The translations under genes were made by a program, and so were the position numbers. The notes below the pieces were generated by a model. That model saw only the letters and a list, made by a program, of their open reading frames with translations, made no database searches and was not told where the DNA came from. From Miscanthus floridulus (taxonomy: Eukaryota > Streptophyta > Magnoliopsida > Poales > Poaceae): 64,000 nt of DNA. Below are positions 46,275 through 58,943 of this stretch, one piece after another. The first letter of the stretch is position 1; every line of letters begins with the position of its first letter. The stretch covers positions 121,630,951 through 121,694,950 of the forward strand of contig NC_089597.1 in the NCBI RefSeq assembly GCF_019320115.1. The letters run 5' to 3'.

Positions 46275-48190
46275 TATCGACAGGGTATCGTCCGCAGTTC
46301 TTCGAGGGATATCCCACGAAGGTAGATTGATCGGCAGATGTGCATGAGATCAAGAACAAGAAGGCAACAGAGACACACGAGTTAGACAGGTTCAGACCGT
46401 CAGTATAACGTAATACCCTACTCCTATGATTTGTTAGTTTGTATTGGCTATTGTATGATATTGCGTGACTGTATATATATGTATCTTGATGTAGCCTATC
46501 CGCTAGGGGACCCCTACCTCTCCTTATATAGTCTGGAGGGGAAGGGTTACAAGAAAAATATCATATTTGGTACTACATAAAATCTTGCGGTGCATGTCGA
46601 GCAGCGTCGTGCACGTCTTGATATTGTGGGTTGTGCCGCCTCTGATGGTGCGGCCCATGTCTTTTCTTGTGGATATCGGGGGCCATACCCCCACAGCGAG
46701 TCCTCGAGCCTGACAGTAGGTGACGTAGTCATGTGGTGCCAGGGTCAGAAAGTAGAAGACCAGCCGAGCAGGTAGCCAGTCTCCGGGCATAGCCACGAGA
46801 TGAGAAAAGTGCACATTCACCGCAGGTGAAGTGTGCCCACTTAGTCCCCAAGCCTGCTGGAAGATGAAAAATGAATCTTGTAGCAGGGTCAAAGAAAAAG
46901 AAGTCTGAAAGCTTTGTCGACATCGTCCGACATGCGCGTATTAAGACCCCAGACGTGCTTCCCAAGATCAGCACCCTGATCCGAACAACATGGAGTAGCT
47001 TGATAGCACATCGATGAGACGTAGCAAGATCCGACCACCAAGGGAGCACCGATGAGTCCCCGGCGTCGCTGGCGATGACCGAGCACCGAGGAGCGAGGAG
47101 TCCCCGGCGTCGCTGGCGATGTCCGAGCACCGAGGAGCGAGGAGTCCCCGACGTCGTTGGCGATGACCGAGCACCGAGGAGTCCCTGACGTAGCTGACGA
47201 CATCCGAGCACCGAGGAGTCCTCGGCGTAGCTGGCGACGTCCGAGCAGCGAGGAGTCTCTGGCGTAGCCGGCGATGTCCGCGCACCGAGGTGTCCCCGGC
47301 GTAGGCTGGCGACGTCCGAGCATCAAGGAGTTCCTAGCATAGCTAGCGACGTCCGAGCATCGAGGAGTCCTCGGTGTCGCTGGTGATGTTCGAGCACCGA
47401 GGAGTCCCTAGCATAGGCGGCGATGTCCAAGCACCGAGGAGTCCCCGTCGTAGGCGGCGATGTCCGAGCACCGAGGAATCCCTGGTGTAGTTGGCGACGT
47501 CCGAGCAGCGAGGAGTTCTCGGTGAAGCTGGCGAGGTCAGAGTACCGAGGAGTCCCCGGCATAGCTGGCGATGTCCGATCACCGAGGAGTCCCCGGCGTA
47601 GCTGGCGATGTCCAAGCACCGACGTAGCTAGCGACGTCCGAGCACCGAGGAGTCCTCGACGTAGCTGGCGATGTCTAACGTAACTGGCGATGTCTGTGCG
47701 GTGAAGTGTGCCCACTTAGTCCTTGAGCACGAAGAATTCGAACGACGAACAATCTGGTCAACTGATCGGCGGCGAAGTGAGCATTGAGCAGAAGCGGTCG
47801 ACGAATAGTTCGATCAACTGGTCGGCGACAAAGTCGATGATCCTAGCGGTCCGACCAGTTGATCGGTGGTAAAGTCCGAGCACCAGGTGATCCGATCACC
47901 TGGACGATGATCCTGCAATACAAATATGTAGAACAGGTAGTACATGATATACAAATATATGAACTCCGGACAAAAATCAGCAATGGCGATGAAATAGCGT
48001 AAGTAGCTCGGCGATTAGTTGGTGTGAAGATGTATTTAATATAAACCACCCAAACAGTTAGTGTGTAGCTAAGTCTCCAGCCCTAGCTAGCCTATTAACC
48101 ATGACGCGGAGCGCGGAGCCCGTACACGTGTAGGAGGAACAGGCGTCGCTAAGGAGCTGCTATCGACCACCCATAATGCAGAGGGCAGAC
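46275..48190 (-). repeat. Gypsy-type LTR fragment, interrupted by element D
   Basis: Begins near TATCGACAGGGTATCG, close to the TGTCGACAGGG ends of several grass LTRs (from memory). On the minus strand TATATAAG at 46523-46532 is a good TATA box. The 47055-47690 part is a minisatellite, and the block GTGAAGTGTGCCCACTTAGTCC appears on both sides of it (46829 and 47699). The right edge is the insertion point of element D, so the LTR's other end may lie outside the window. No internal region adjoins. Confidence 0.55.
47055..47690. repeat. GC-rich minisatellite, unit about 37 bp, roughly 17 copies
   Basis: Diverged head-to-tail copies of GAGGAGTCCCCGGCGTAGCT followed by GGCGATGTCCGAGCACC. Because the unit is not a multiple of three, all three frames of one strand show similar peptide repeats; these are not genes. 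Confidence 0.9.
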
Positions 48191-49677
48191 TGAAAGCTCT
48201 AGTTTGGTTTTAGTTAATTGATGAAACCCTAAGTGCTAACCTAGTTTATCAAGATGATTATGAGATAGGTAGCACTACTCTAAGTGATGAAGCAATGGCA
48301 AAGATCATGACAATGGTGATGGCATGGTGATGGTCAAATGCTTAAACTTGGAAAAAAAGAAAGAGAAAAACAAAAGGCTCAAGGCAAAGGTATAAAATGT
48401 AGGAGCCATTTTGTTTTAAGTGATCAAGACATTTTGTGAGTATGATCACATTTAGGATAGATAGCCGTACTATTAAAAGGAGTAAAACTCGTATCGAAAT
48501 GCGGTTATCAAAGTACCACTAGATGGTCTAACTCATTGCATATGCATTTAGGATCTAGTGGAGTGCTAATACCCTTGAAAATGTTTGTGAAAATACGCTA
48601 ACACATGTGCACAAGGTGATACACTTGGTGGTTGGCACATTTGATCAAGGGTGGAGAAGTTTAGGTGCAAGGGTAAGAAAACTCCACCGGCGGAGTGTCC
48701 GCCCGTAGAGTGCGGATAGTCTGATGGTGCCACCGGCGCCCTAGATAGAAAAATTGGAAGTCACTGCAAGTGACCAGACGCTGGCCTCAGCTGGACCAGT
48801 GCATTCGGTCAGTGGTAGTAGAGGGTGCGTACGTCGGTCTATTGACCGGACGCTGGGTCACTTAGCGACCGGACGCTGATAGGATGTGTCCGGTCAAACT
48901 GACGGGTCTGCACAGTACCTAGGGTATTGCACCGGACGCTGGTCTGTGTCCGATCAAGGTGGACTGGACGTGTCTGGTCAAAAAAATATGTCACGGGGAG
49001 CTTACTGGAAACGACCGGACGCTGGGGCTTCAGCGTCCGGTCAGTTTTGCCGGAGCGTCCGGTCAGCTTCGTAGCCGTTGAAATCTGACGAACAGCGTTT
49101 GAAGCTAGTGACGCGTGGCGTCCATCAGGCGACCGGACGCTGAGGGCCAGCGTCCGATCAAGTCTGACCGGAGCGTCCGGTCATCCACAGTGTGCCCAGT
49201 GAAAGGGTACAACGACTCTATTTCATAGGGGCTTCTATTTAAGCCCCATGGCCGGCTCAAGCTCACTCTCTTGCATATTTTCATTGACATAGCAACCTTG
49301 TGAGCTTAGCCAAAGCACTCCCACTCATCTCCGTCATTGATTCATCATCTTTGTGAGATTGGGAGAGAATCCAAGTGCATTGCTTGAGTGATTGCATCTA
49401 GAGGCACTTGGTATTCGTCTTGCGCTGTGGATTTTGCTTGTTACTCTTAGTGGTCGCCACCACCTAGATGACTTGGTGCAGCGGTGGAGGATCGGCATGA
49501 GTTGGTGATTGTTCGTGGCCGTCTTCGGTGATTGTGAGGGGAGTTGTACCTTCCCCGACAGAGCGCCGAAAGGTAACTCTAGTAAATTACTCGTGTCATT
49601 GAGTTACCTCACTTGTGGGTCGGTTTTTGCGGTGTTCTATCATGTAGACGAGGTTTGTGAAACACCTCTTAGTCGCC
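48191..49677 (+). repeat. 5' LTR of element D, first part
   Basis: TGAAAGCTCTAG start, CCGGAC array (48770-49190), then the TATA-containing inverted repeat near 49228. Broken at ...CTTAGTCGCC by insertion of element C. Confidence 0.92.
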
Positions 49678-51215
49678 TGAAAGGATCAAGATGCCCAAGA
49701 GGGGGGGTGAATTGGGCAAATTCTAAATTTTCTTGCAATAATCAAATCCTATGGATAGCCCAATTAACCCCTTATGCCTAGAAAAGTGTTTCTATCAAGC
49801 TAACGCACAAAGGACTTGCAACCTATGTTCCAAACTTACTCTAGCATGGCAATTTTATGAATGTAAATACAAGTATTGAATTGCTCAAAGTAAATACTCA
49901 AAGTAAATGCTCAAAGTAAAGAGGGAGAGGAACGCGGCGATGTTTTGCCGAGGTATCGGAGAGTCGCCACTCCCCACTAGTCCTCGTTGGAGCACCCACG
50001 CTAGGGTGTAGCTCCCCCTTGATCCACGCAAGGATCAAGTGCTCTCTATGGGTTGATTCTTCGACACTCCGTCACGGCGAATCACCCAAAGCCGCTCACA
50101 ACTTGAGTTGGGTCACCCACAACCTCCGCCTGGTGATCACCAAGCTCCCAATCACCACCAAGCCGTCTAGGTGATGGCGATCACCAAGAGTAACAAGCAT
50201 GAACTCTCACTTGACCATGCGAAGCCTAATGAGAAGATGGATGCACACTTGACTACTCTTGATTCACTAATGAGGCTACTCTCTTGGATTCTCAAATCTC
50301 AATCACCTCACTAGGACCTTGCTCTTCTTAGCACTCACAAACGTGTTTCTCAGTTGTTGGAATGAGCAAAAGTAACTCCACACACGAGTGGAGCTTCTAT
50401 TTATAAGGCAGCCTAAAAAACAAACCGTTATGAGCTTCTGCGGGGTGACCGGACGCTCCGGTCAGTTCAACCCATGAACCAGTAAAAATGTGTTGACCGG
50501 ACGCTGGCAGGGTCCGATCACCACTGACCGGACACGTCCGGTCGCATTAAACTCTTACTGGAACCTTACTAGACTCGACCGGACGCTGAACCCTCAGGGT
50601 CCAGTCAGTACTGACCGGACGTGTCCGGTCGTAGATTCCCTTCTCTGGAACCTTACTGGAGACGACCGGACGCTGCCTTTCAGCGTCCGATCACTTGACC
50701 TCTCCAGCGTCCGGTCGCACCGAATGCAGACTGCTGATCAAATGAACTGACTGGACCCTGCGGCCAGCGTCCGATCAGCATTTGATCCTCCATTCACTTC
50801 CAACTCTCGAACATATGTGGATGAAGTTTGCTCCAAAGGATCTTAGGCATTCATAGGAGCTGCCTAGAGCTAGTTTCAACAAGTGTGCACCACACCTAAC
50901 TCACTAGACTCAACTAGGTCAAGCTACCCGTCCATACCCCCCTTAATAGTACGGCCAAAGGAAAAACAAAGTCCTAAACTACTCTAAGTGTCTCTCCAAC
51001 TCCAATCGACACTTAGAACTAGTCATCCTTAACCTTGTCGTCCATCCTTTGAAAACCAAAACGATTTCCATCGTAGGGGCATGACCACCTTGATTGCCCA
51101 ATCGATCTCCATTACCATGACCTAACTAACTTATCTCTGCAAAACACACATTAGTCATAGTAATCTTATATTGTCATTAATCATCGAAACCCAACTAGGG
51201 GCCTAGATGCTTTTA
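49678..51215 (-). repeat. 3' LTR of element C
   Basis: Matches 61401-62980. On the minus strand the first two bases are TA instead of TG (a terminal mutation at 51214). The CCGGAC array lies at 50446-50775 and a TATAAATA box at about 50399-50406. Confidence 0.9.
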
Positions 51216-51710
51216 ATCTCCCCCTTTTTGGTGATTGATGACAATACCACCTCGAGTATGTGAAAGAGTGAGGTTTTTGACGGGCTTTGTTCATATAAGC
51301 TTTTGTTGATAAGAACAAAAATGTTAGTCAAGCTTATATGACCCAAGCCAACATAATGTACTCAAAGGATATGAATTAAGCATGAGTACGAGTAACAAAG
51401 CTCATTTGCATCAGAGTATAAACGCGGAAGCAAAGGCAAATGAGCATAACACAAGTGATACGACATATGAATAATGTAAAGTAACGAGCACACATGTCAT
51501 ATATCACAATCACATAGATAGCACTATCACATAGATATAATAGTATGCATAAAAGTAACACACGATGCATAATAGTAATAGTGTATCACACAGATAAAAC
51601 TCCAAACGTATATAATAAGCTAATACTAGATAACTAGCTCCCCCTAAAAGTTGCTCCCCCTGAGTCTACATACTTGAACCCTCTCCCCCTTTGGCGTCAA
51701 ACACAAAAAC
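51216..51710 (-). other. 3' non-coding region of element C with purine tracts
   Basis: On the minus strand AGGGGGAG-type tracts occur at 51683-51690, 51654-51661 and 51638-51645, and the LTR-proximal AAAAAGGGGGAGAT at 51217-51231. No gene seen. Confidence 0.85.
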
Positions 51711-54168
51711 CTAAGGGTCGGTCGGCGAAGCTACAACAGATGAGTCGGGCGCTGAAGTACGTGGAGCAAGCTGGAACTGGGCACCATCATCATCTGACCC
51801 TGAGCTCTGTACTGACTGACCCTCTATGGTAGGAAGTGTTGCTGAAGCGGTCTGGGTTTGAGCTAGGGCTGGTACTGCCTGTGAAGCTACTAGTCCGTCT
51901 ATCGTAGGATCTAAAGAGGCGACAGACGAAGGGAGCCTCTAAGTAGTCACCGCGACTAGAGCTACTGTAGAAGGATCGGTGGTATGCATATGAGGAGGTG
52001 TAGGCATGTCGGTCAGCTCGCTGAAAGATGCTCCAAGACTCTTAGAGACTGACGTGTCAGGCACAAAAAGCGAGGGTGACTGCTCCAGTGAGAAGCCCAT
52101 GTGATATGGAGTAAACTATGGGGCAACCACTGGTGAGGACAACCAATGGGACACCTGAACTGTAGGTGAAGCAAACTGAGCTGAAGGTTATCCCTGACTC
52201 TAAAGCCCACTGGGCTATATAGCTGGAGTCGTTGAAGTGGTGGCAGGCTGAGCAAGCTGGGGCAAGGGCTGTGGTAGTGGGGCCCCAAGTGCTGTCACTA
52301 CATGCTGCATAAATCCCATAAGTTGCTGCTGCATGAGTAATTGCTGGTGATGCATCTGCTGTTGCTGCTGCTGCCTCTAGAACTCGTCCTGACGAGCTTG
52401 GAACTGTGCGAAGTTGGCAGCGGTCTCCTATGCCTATTGTGCCTGATCCTACTACATCCGCTTAAGAATGGCAATCAGTGCAGGGTCCGTCTACGGTGCT
52501 GGTGGAGCTGAGCTAGAACTGTCGACCTCTACATCATGTCTGCATGGAGGCATCTGAGGAATCGACAGATAGTCATCATCCGAACTATCACTGGACTCGG
52601 TCATCCCCTGCTGTGCCTCAAGCTCCTCCTCCTCTGTAATGGCTATGCCTCTAATGATCTCGTCCTGCTGAGCTGCTGACTCTAGAACATCTGGACGACG
52701 ACTGAGCTGAGCGGGTGCCTATGGAGTGATGTGCTTGATCCTCTGTGCCATGTTATATGTGGGAAACTCTGTGGTGGCACCCTTGTACTCTGCAACCAAC
52801 TTAGGGGTCCTAACCTACACACTTGAGCATCAAGAATGTGACCCAATGTGCATAAGGAAGCTGTCTGCGACCCTTGAAGCCCTCAACAATAGTATCCTCT
52901 ATCTCTGATAGAAGGAGGTCCCAAATGTCGAACACGGTCTGCTGCATCAGGGCATTAAGAAGCCAGAGCTGTAGGCGAGTCAGACCCTCTCTGTATCCCA
53001 ACCTAGGAAGTAGTGTCCTCCTGATAATGGCCTCTAGCACATGAGCGGTATGAGTCAGGTCACTGGGGTTCCTGCTCAACCCCTCACCAAAGGGCTCCTT
53101 GAAGCAATGTCGCACTAGATCTGTAGGGGGCACCAACCCTCCATGAGGACGCCTGGGAGGCTCCTGCTGTCCATAACATACCTCATGCAATTTGACAGGC
53201 TGATCCTGTAGTCTCAGTATCTCCCGGGCCCTGAAACTCATCACCCTATAATCTCTGCTGTTGAATGCAAAGTGAATAAAGTTGTGATGCGGATCAATGT
53301 AGAGTGAAGCATAAAACTGCCGAACCCAAGATGGTACATATACTCTTGTCCGGCCAATCAGATCTGCGAGCCCCGGTAAATATGACAAGTAGGGGCGGAT
53401 ATGCTCTCCAGCTGCTGCCACAATAGACTCTAAACTACAGACTCTCTGAGATCTAAACACTGCCCCACTATTGAGATAGGCATTATATAAATCCTCTTGG
53501 AGCGGCGTGTAGAACCCCTCTGCTGCTCTCTCATCCCTCCTCGGAGGAAACCACACATCGAACTCAACAAATCTCAACTGGTGAACCTATCTGGCTGTTG
53601 TGGCCCTCAAGTCGAGGTGTACCACTAGAGGTGGACCCTGTGGTCTGGGCAGTGGGCGTGAACCCCTACGCTATGTAGCTGGCCTCAGTGGAACTATAGC
53701 ACTAGCCTGACCAAAGCGGTGTAGCTAGGGTGCTGGCTTGGTCTCCTCGGCCTGCTGACCCTCCTGAGTCTCCTGAGCTGGCTGAGGCTCTGCTGGTGGG
53801 GGCTGCTGCTGTGCCTCCTACTAGGACTCCCCCTGAGGTCGAGCCTCCTCAATAGCCAGTTAGGGTTCTATCATCATGACAGTCCTAGGTGGACCACCAT
53901 GACAACGCTCAGCCTCCTCAACTATTGCCCTCTGTGCTGGTGTGAGCTATGGATCTGCTATGACAACACCACTATGAGTGCCTCCTCTCTCGACATGCTC
54001 TACGGCCTCTACAACAGCTGCTGCTCTCGCTGTCTCTGCGTCGAGGTACTTGCGCTTCTTGGATGTCACCTGCTTCATTGCTTTGCCTTTCGATCCTATA
54101 GGCTGGCGAGGCGGGGGCCTCCGATCGTCATCTCTCGAACCACCACCAACGTTCTTGGTGCGAGCCAT
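51711..54168 (-). pseudogene. Env-like gene of element C (Sirevirus third gene)
   Basis: Minus-strand gene from an ATG at 54168 (MARTKNVGGGSRDD) to TAG at 51711-51713, about 820 codons, broken by many stops and at least one frameshift. The N terminus is basic (RRPPPRQPIGSKG, then SKKRKYLDAETARA) and lacks a hydrophobic signal sequence. The longest clean part (53577-52810, 255 aa) is a mixed Trp/Tyr-rich globular-looking region (VRQFYASLYID, LPYAHWVTFLML). The C-terminal third is Gln-rich with a coiled-coil-like stretch, then Ser/Thr/Pro-rich. It is known as envelope-like in Sireviruses, but nothing seen by eye shows a membrane glycoprotein. A splice-acceptor-like CCTCTTGTCAG lies six bases upstream of the ATG. 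Confidence 0.75.
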
Positions 54169-55700
54169 CTGATCTGACAAGAGGATGAACTACTGCTGAT
54201 GAAGATCAACTATCAAACTGACACTCCCGAGGCTTGGCCTCGATCCTTACTCGCGAGCTGGCTCCGAGTTGGCTGCCAACTGCCACAAGAACCTCAACGG
54301 CACCAACTCGCTGCACGATAGAATAGATGGATATACAAATAAGTACAATATATCTAATAGATGTGAGACCCTAAAAGAGAAAGCAATTTGGTAAGAAAGT
54401 GACACGACAGGCTTTCTACCTGACGATCGGCAATCCGAGAGGAGGAGAGAAGCGTCACGCGGGGGAAACCTCGGAACTGGGGCTAGGGTTAGGTTGCAAA
54501 GCACTTCGATGAATTGGCGGCCCTGGATGTGATTTGACATCAGTGATTGAATCAATCTAGGTCACGAGCAGCATAATGTGGTTGCTAGGGCATGGCCTTA
54601 CCGGCGAAATCGATGGCACAACCATTGTGAGTCGACGACGTAGGGCACACCGGGGCACAACGAAGCACGGAAGCAGCGCTGGTGGTCGACGGCGAGTGAG
54701 GCGGTGGCACTGCTCGGTGGCGCGTGAGCTAGGGTTGGCGCGGCGGTTCAGCGTAGATGCGGCTGTGTGGAGTCGGAGGCGCGGGACAATGATGGCTTGG
54801 AGACGGTGGCTGCGGTGGTGCGGTGCTCAGGCATAGGAGGGCTACAGTGGCTAGGGCATGGCTGGCGCAGAGGTAGTAGCTATGGCGATCACGGCGATTA
54901 GGGCTAGAGCTCGGTGATGGTGGCGTGGAATAGACCAAGAGTGCACGGGAGGGCTAGGGTTAAAAGAGGGCCCCACGCATAACAGAGAAGGAAATGAGGA
55001 AGAGATCTGAAACTACGCGAGATCCACTGACCGGACGCTCCGATGGTAGCGACCGGACGCTACCACCCAGCGTCCGATCGATTCCAGAGAGGTCCAATTC
55101 TTCTAAACTTGAGACCAGACGCGTCCGGTGGTCCATGACCAGACATAGGCAGGGTCCGGTCAGTATAGCCTGTTCCTTCTCTAAACAACCGGACGCTGGA
55201 TCCCTTCTTGACCGGACACACAAACGCAGCATCCGGTCCCTCCTTTAGCTGCAGTTCACCTCCTGTGAACTGACCGGACGTTGGACAGCAGCATCTGGTG
55301 CAGCGTCTGGTGCACCTTTTCCAGCAAATCTTCAAAGATCCTTTGCGCTGCCTATTCCCAATCAAGTCCCAACTTGAGTAAGATCCAAATAAACACCAAT
55401 TGGGGCTGATGTGAGTGACCTCTCTCAAACCCTCATATTTTTCAAAATATTTTGCCTTAGGCTATAATTCTTTTTAAGAAAATAGGCAATAAGAGGGCAA
55501 ATGGAACAAAACGACAAAACAACATCCATGTATATGTAGTACTATGTAAGTAAATCTAGTTGCTTGTCAAGTTTGATCCAAGGTTAAGCTTCTTCACACG
55601 CTTTTCAGCGATTATCTTAACCATATTAGACAAGCCCTATATGCATTGCCAAAAATTAAACATGTTGTATATTACAATGAATGCAAGCGACAACACAAGC
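54169..55700 (-). promoter_or_regulatory. pol-env spacer of element C with second CCGGAC array
   Basis: About 1.5 kb without a gene, between the pol stop and the env-like ATG. A CCGGAC array at 55020-55305 resembles those in the LTRs and in the spacer of element A. Near the env-like gene, a GTAAGG donor-like site (first base 54250) and a TTGTCAG acceptor-like site (last base 54174) would bound a 77-nt leader intron. An internal promoter is inference from layout. Confidence 0.5.
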
Positions 55701-58700
55701 TCAATTTTTAGTGAAGTTACTAAAATCAAGCACATTGAGCTCATTCCACAATCTACAAAATGTAGCCTCATCTAGCGGTTTAGTGAAGATATCCGCTAAT
55801 TGATCTTCGGTTCTTACACCTTCTAGTGATATATCATTTTTAGCAACATGATCTCTTAGAAAGTGATGGCGGATATCTATGTGCTTGGTGCGAGAGTGTT
55901 GAACCGAATTATTTGCAAATTTTACCGCACTTTCATTATCACACAAAAGAGGTACTTTTTCTAGAACTACACCATAGTCTAGCAAAGTTTGTTTCATGTA
56001 TAAAATTTGTGCATAACAAGCACCCGCGGCAATGTATTCCGCTTTGGCGGTGGATAAAGCCACACTATTTTGTTTCTTGGAGGACCAAGACACAAGTGAT
56101 CTACCAAGCAAATGGCACCCTCCGGATGTGCTCTTTCTATCTACTTTATATGCGGCATAATCCGAATCGGAATAGCCAACTAACTCAAATATAGCTCCTT
56201 TGGGATACCAAAGGCCAATGCTTGGTGTGTGCTTAAGATACCTAAGGATTCTTTTTACGGCAATTAAATGTGTTTCCTTAGGACTAGCTTGAAATCTAGA
56301 ACACATACACACACTAAACATGATGTCAGGCCTAGATGTGGTTAAGTATAACAAGCTACCAATCATAGAATGGTAGAGAGTTTGATCAACCGGGTTATCT
56401 CCCTCATCTAGGTCGAGATGTCCATTGGTAGTCATTGGTGTCTTGATTGGCTTACATTCAACCATCTTGAATCTCTTGAAAAGATCTTTTGTGTATTTCT
56501 CTTGAGAGATGAAGATGCCTTTTTTCATTTGCTTGACTTGAAAACTAAGAAAGAATGTAAGCTCACCAATCATGGACATCTTGAACTCCTTCGACATCAA
56601 TTCACCAAACTCTTTGCATGAGTCTTCATTTGATGATCCAAAGATGATATCATCAACATATACTTAACAAATGAAGATATGCCCATCAAGCTTCTTGGTG
56701 AATAGTGTGGTGTCGACCTTCCCTATGATGAAGCCCTTCTCAATGAGGAAGTCCCAAAGGCGCTTATACCAAGCTCTTGGGGCTTGCTTAAGCCCATATA
56801 ATTCTTTGGACAACCTATAAACATGATTAGAATATCTAGGGTCTTCAAACCCGGGAGGTTGATCAACATAGACTAGTTCATTAATAAAGCCATTTAAAAA
56901 TGCACTTTTCACATCCATTTAATATAGTTTCATTTCATGATGTGATGCATATGCAAGAAGGATACGGATGGCTTCTAATCTTGCAACCGGTGTAAAGGTC
57001 TCTCCAAAATCCAAACCTTCAACTTGAGAGAACCCCTTTGCAACTAGTCTTGCCTTGTTCCTCACAACAACACCTTGATCATCTTGCTTGTTGCGGAACA
57101 CCCACTTTGTTCCAATGACTCTTGCACCTTTTGGTCGCTCTTCAAGAGTCCAAACTTCATTGCGAGTGAAGTTGTTTAACTCTTCATGCATGGTATTTAT
57201 CCAATTCGGATCTTTAAGAGCTTCTTCTACCTTGGTAGGCTCATAGCAAAAGATAAAAAAGTGATGAGCAATAAATGAAGTAAGTTTTTGAGATCGAGTC
57301 ATTACACCCTTTGATGGACTTCCTATGATGAGATCTTGTGGATGATCTTGTAGGAGAGGTGTATTTCTTCTATTGACCACTTGGGGAGGAGGTTGTGGAG
57401 CATCAACATCTTGTGCTTGTACCACCATTTGCTCATGGGAGATATGAGTATCTTCATTTTCTACTCTCCTATCTTTTTCACCATCTTGTGGTACACTTGA
57501 TGAAGAGGGTTGATCAATGTTTTGTACATCATCTTCATCATCTTTTGGCCTGATGTCTCCCATCAGAATATTCTTCATGGCCTCCCTCAATGGTTCATCA
57601 CCTACATCATCAAGATTCTCATGTGCTCCTTGGAAGCCATTAGATTCATCAAATTCCACATCATATATTTCTTCAACCAAGCCGGTGGCATGATTAAATA
57701 CTCTATATGCTTTGGACTTCGATGAGTAACCAACTAGAAAACCAATATCACAACGTCTTTGGAACTTCCCTAGGTGTTGCCGCTTCTTGTAGATGTAGCA
57801 TTTGCAACTAAACACCCTAAAAAAGAAGACGTCTGGCTTCTTCCCATTGAGCAACTCATAAGGTGTCTTACCAAGAAACTTTTGAAGGAATAGGCAGTTT
57901 GATGCATAGCATGCGGTGTTGATTGCTTCCACCCATAGAGCTTCGGGGGTGTTGTACTCATCTAGCATTGTCCTTGCAAGAGTGATCAATGTCCGGTTCT
58001 TCCTCTCAACTACACCATTTTGTTGAGGAGTATAGGTTGCGGATACTTCATGCTTGATCCCAACTTCATCACAATAGGCTTCAATGTTTGTGTTGTCAAA
58101 TTCTTTTCCATTGTCACTTCTAATCTTCTTGAGCTTCACTTCAAATTCATTTTGAGCTCTCTTGACAAACTTCTTGAAGCAAGATGCAACTTCAGATTTG
58201 TCATGAAGGAAGAACACCCATGTATACCTTGAATAGTCATCCACAATCACAAGACAATAGAGATTCCCTCACAAACTCTTGTATATTGTTGGTCCAAATA
58301 AATCTATGTGTAGGAGCTCTAGCACTCTTATGGTTGACATGAAAGCTTTGGTTGGATGAGTATTTGCAACTTACTTGCTGGCTTGACATGCACTACAAAG
58401 CTTGTCCTTTTCAAACTTTACATCATTCAATCCTCTCACCAAATCATTCTTCATAAGCTTCTTGAGTGAGCTCATCCCAACATGAGCAAGTCTTCTATGC
58501 TATAGTCACCTAAGTGTTGTTTTGGTGAATAGGCAAGTCTTCAAATTTACATCTTCGGAGGTGAAGTCCACTAGATATAAGTTGTTGTATCTAAATCCAT
58601 TGAATATCACTTGATTGTCATCTACCTTGGATACATCAACCTCCTTCTTGGTGAATAAGAATTGGAAGCCAAGATCACACAATTGTCCAGCGGATAGCAA

Positions 58701-58928
58701 GTTGAAGCTCAATGAAGCAACATATTGCACATTGGAGATGGAATGATCATTTGATATTGCCACTTTGCCCAATCCTTTAACCTTGCCCTTTGAGTTATCT
58801 CCAAATGTTATTTTCTCTTGTCCATCTACCTCTTCATCTAGTGAGGTGAACATACGAGGATCACCGGTCATATGTTGAGTGCAACCACTATCAATAACCC
58901 AATGATTTCCACCAGTCTTGTAGTTCAC
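55701..58928 (-). pseudogene. pol: pol of element C with in-frame stops
   Basis: Protease (DSGCTQHM), GAG-pre-integrase, integrase ([24 protein letters not shown]), RT ([30 protein letters not shown] box) and RNase H (YSDSDYA, TKHIDIRHHFLRD) all lie in one frame, ending with TGA at 55701-55703. It is interrupted by stops in the GAG-pre-integrase block (58490-58506), near 58370, near 58270, at 56919-56921 and at about 56661-56663 just before the VDD box. Most are single transitions from element B's codon. The stop at 56919-56921 is shared with element A. Confidence 0.92.
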
Positions 58929-58943
58929 CTACACACATGAGAT

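Noticed and set aside
47323..47715. Arg/Leu/Ser-rich repeat protein frames, and a CRISPR-like look, in the 47-kb region
   Set aside because: The 37-bp unit is a diverged tandem minisatellite without unique spacers. All three frames of one strand give the same kind of peptide, so neither a gene nor a CRISPR array is supported.
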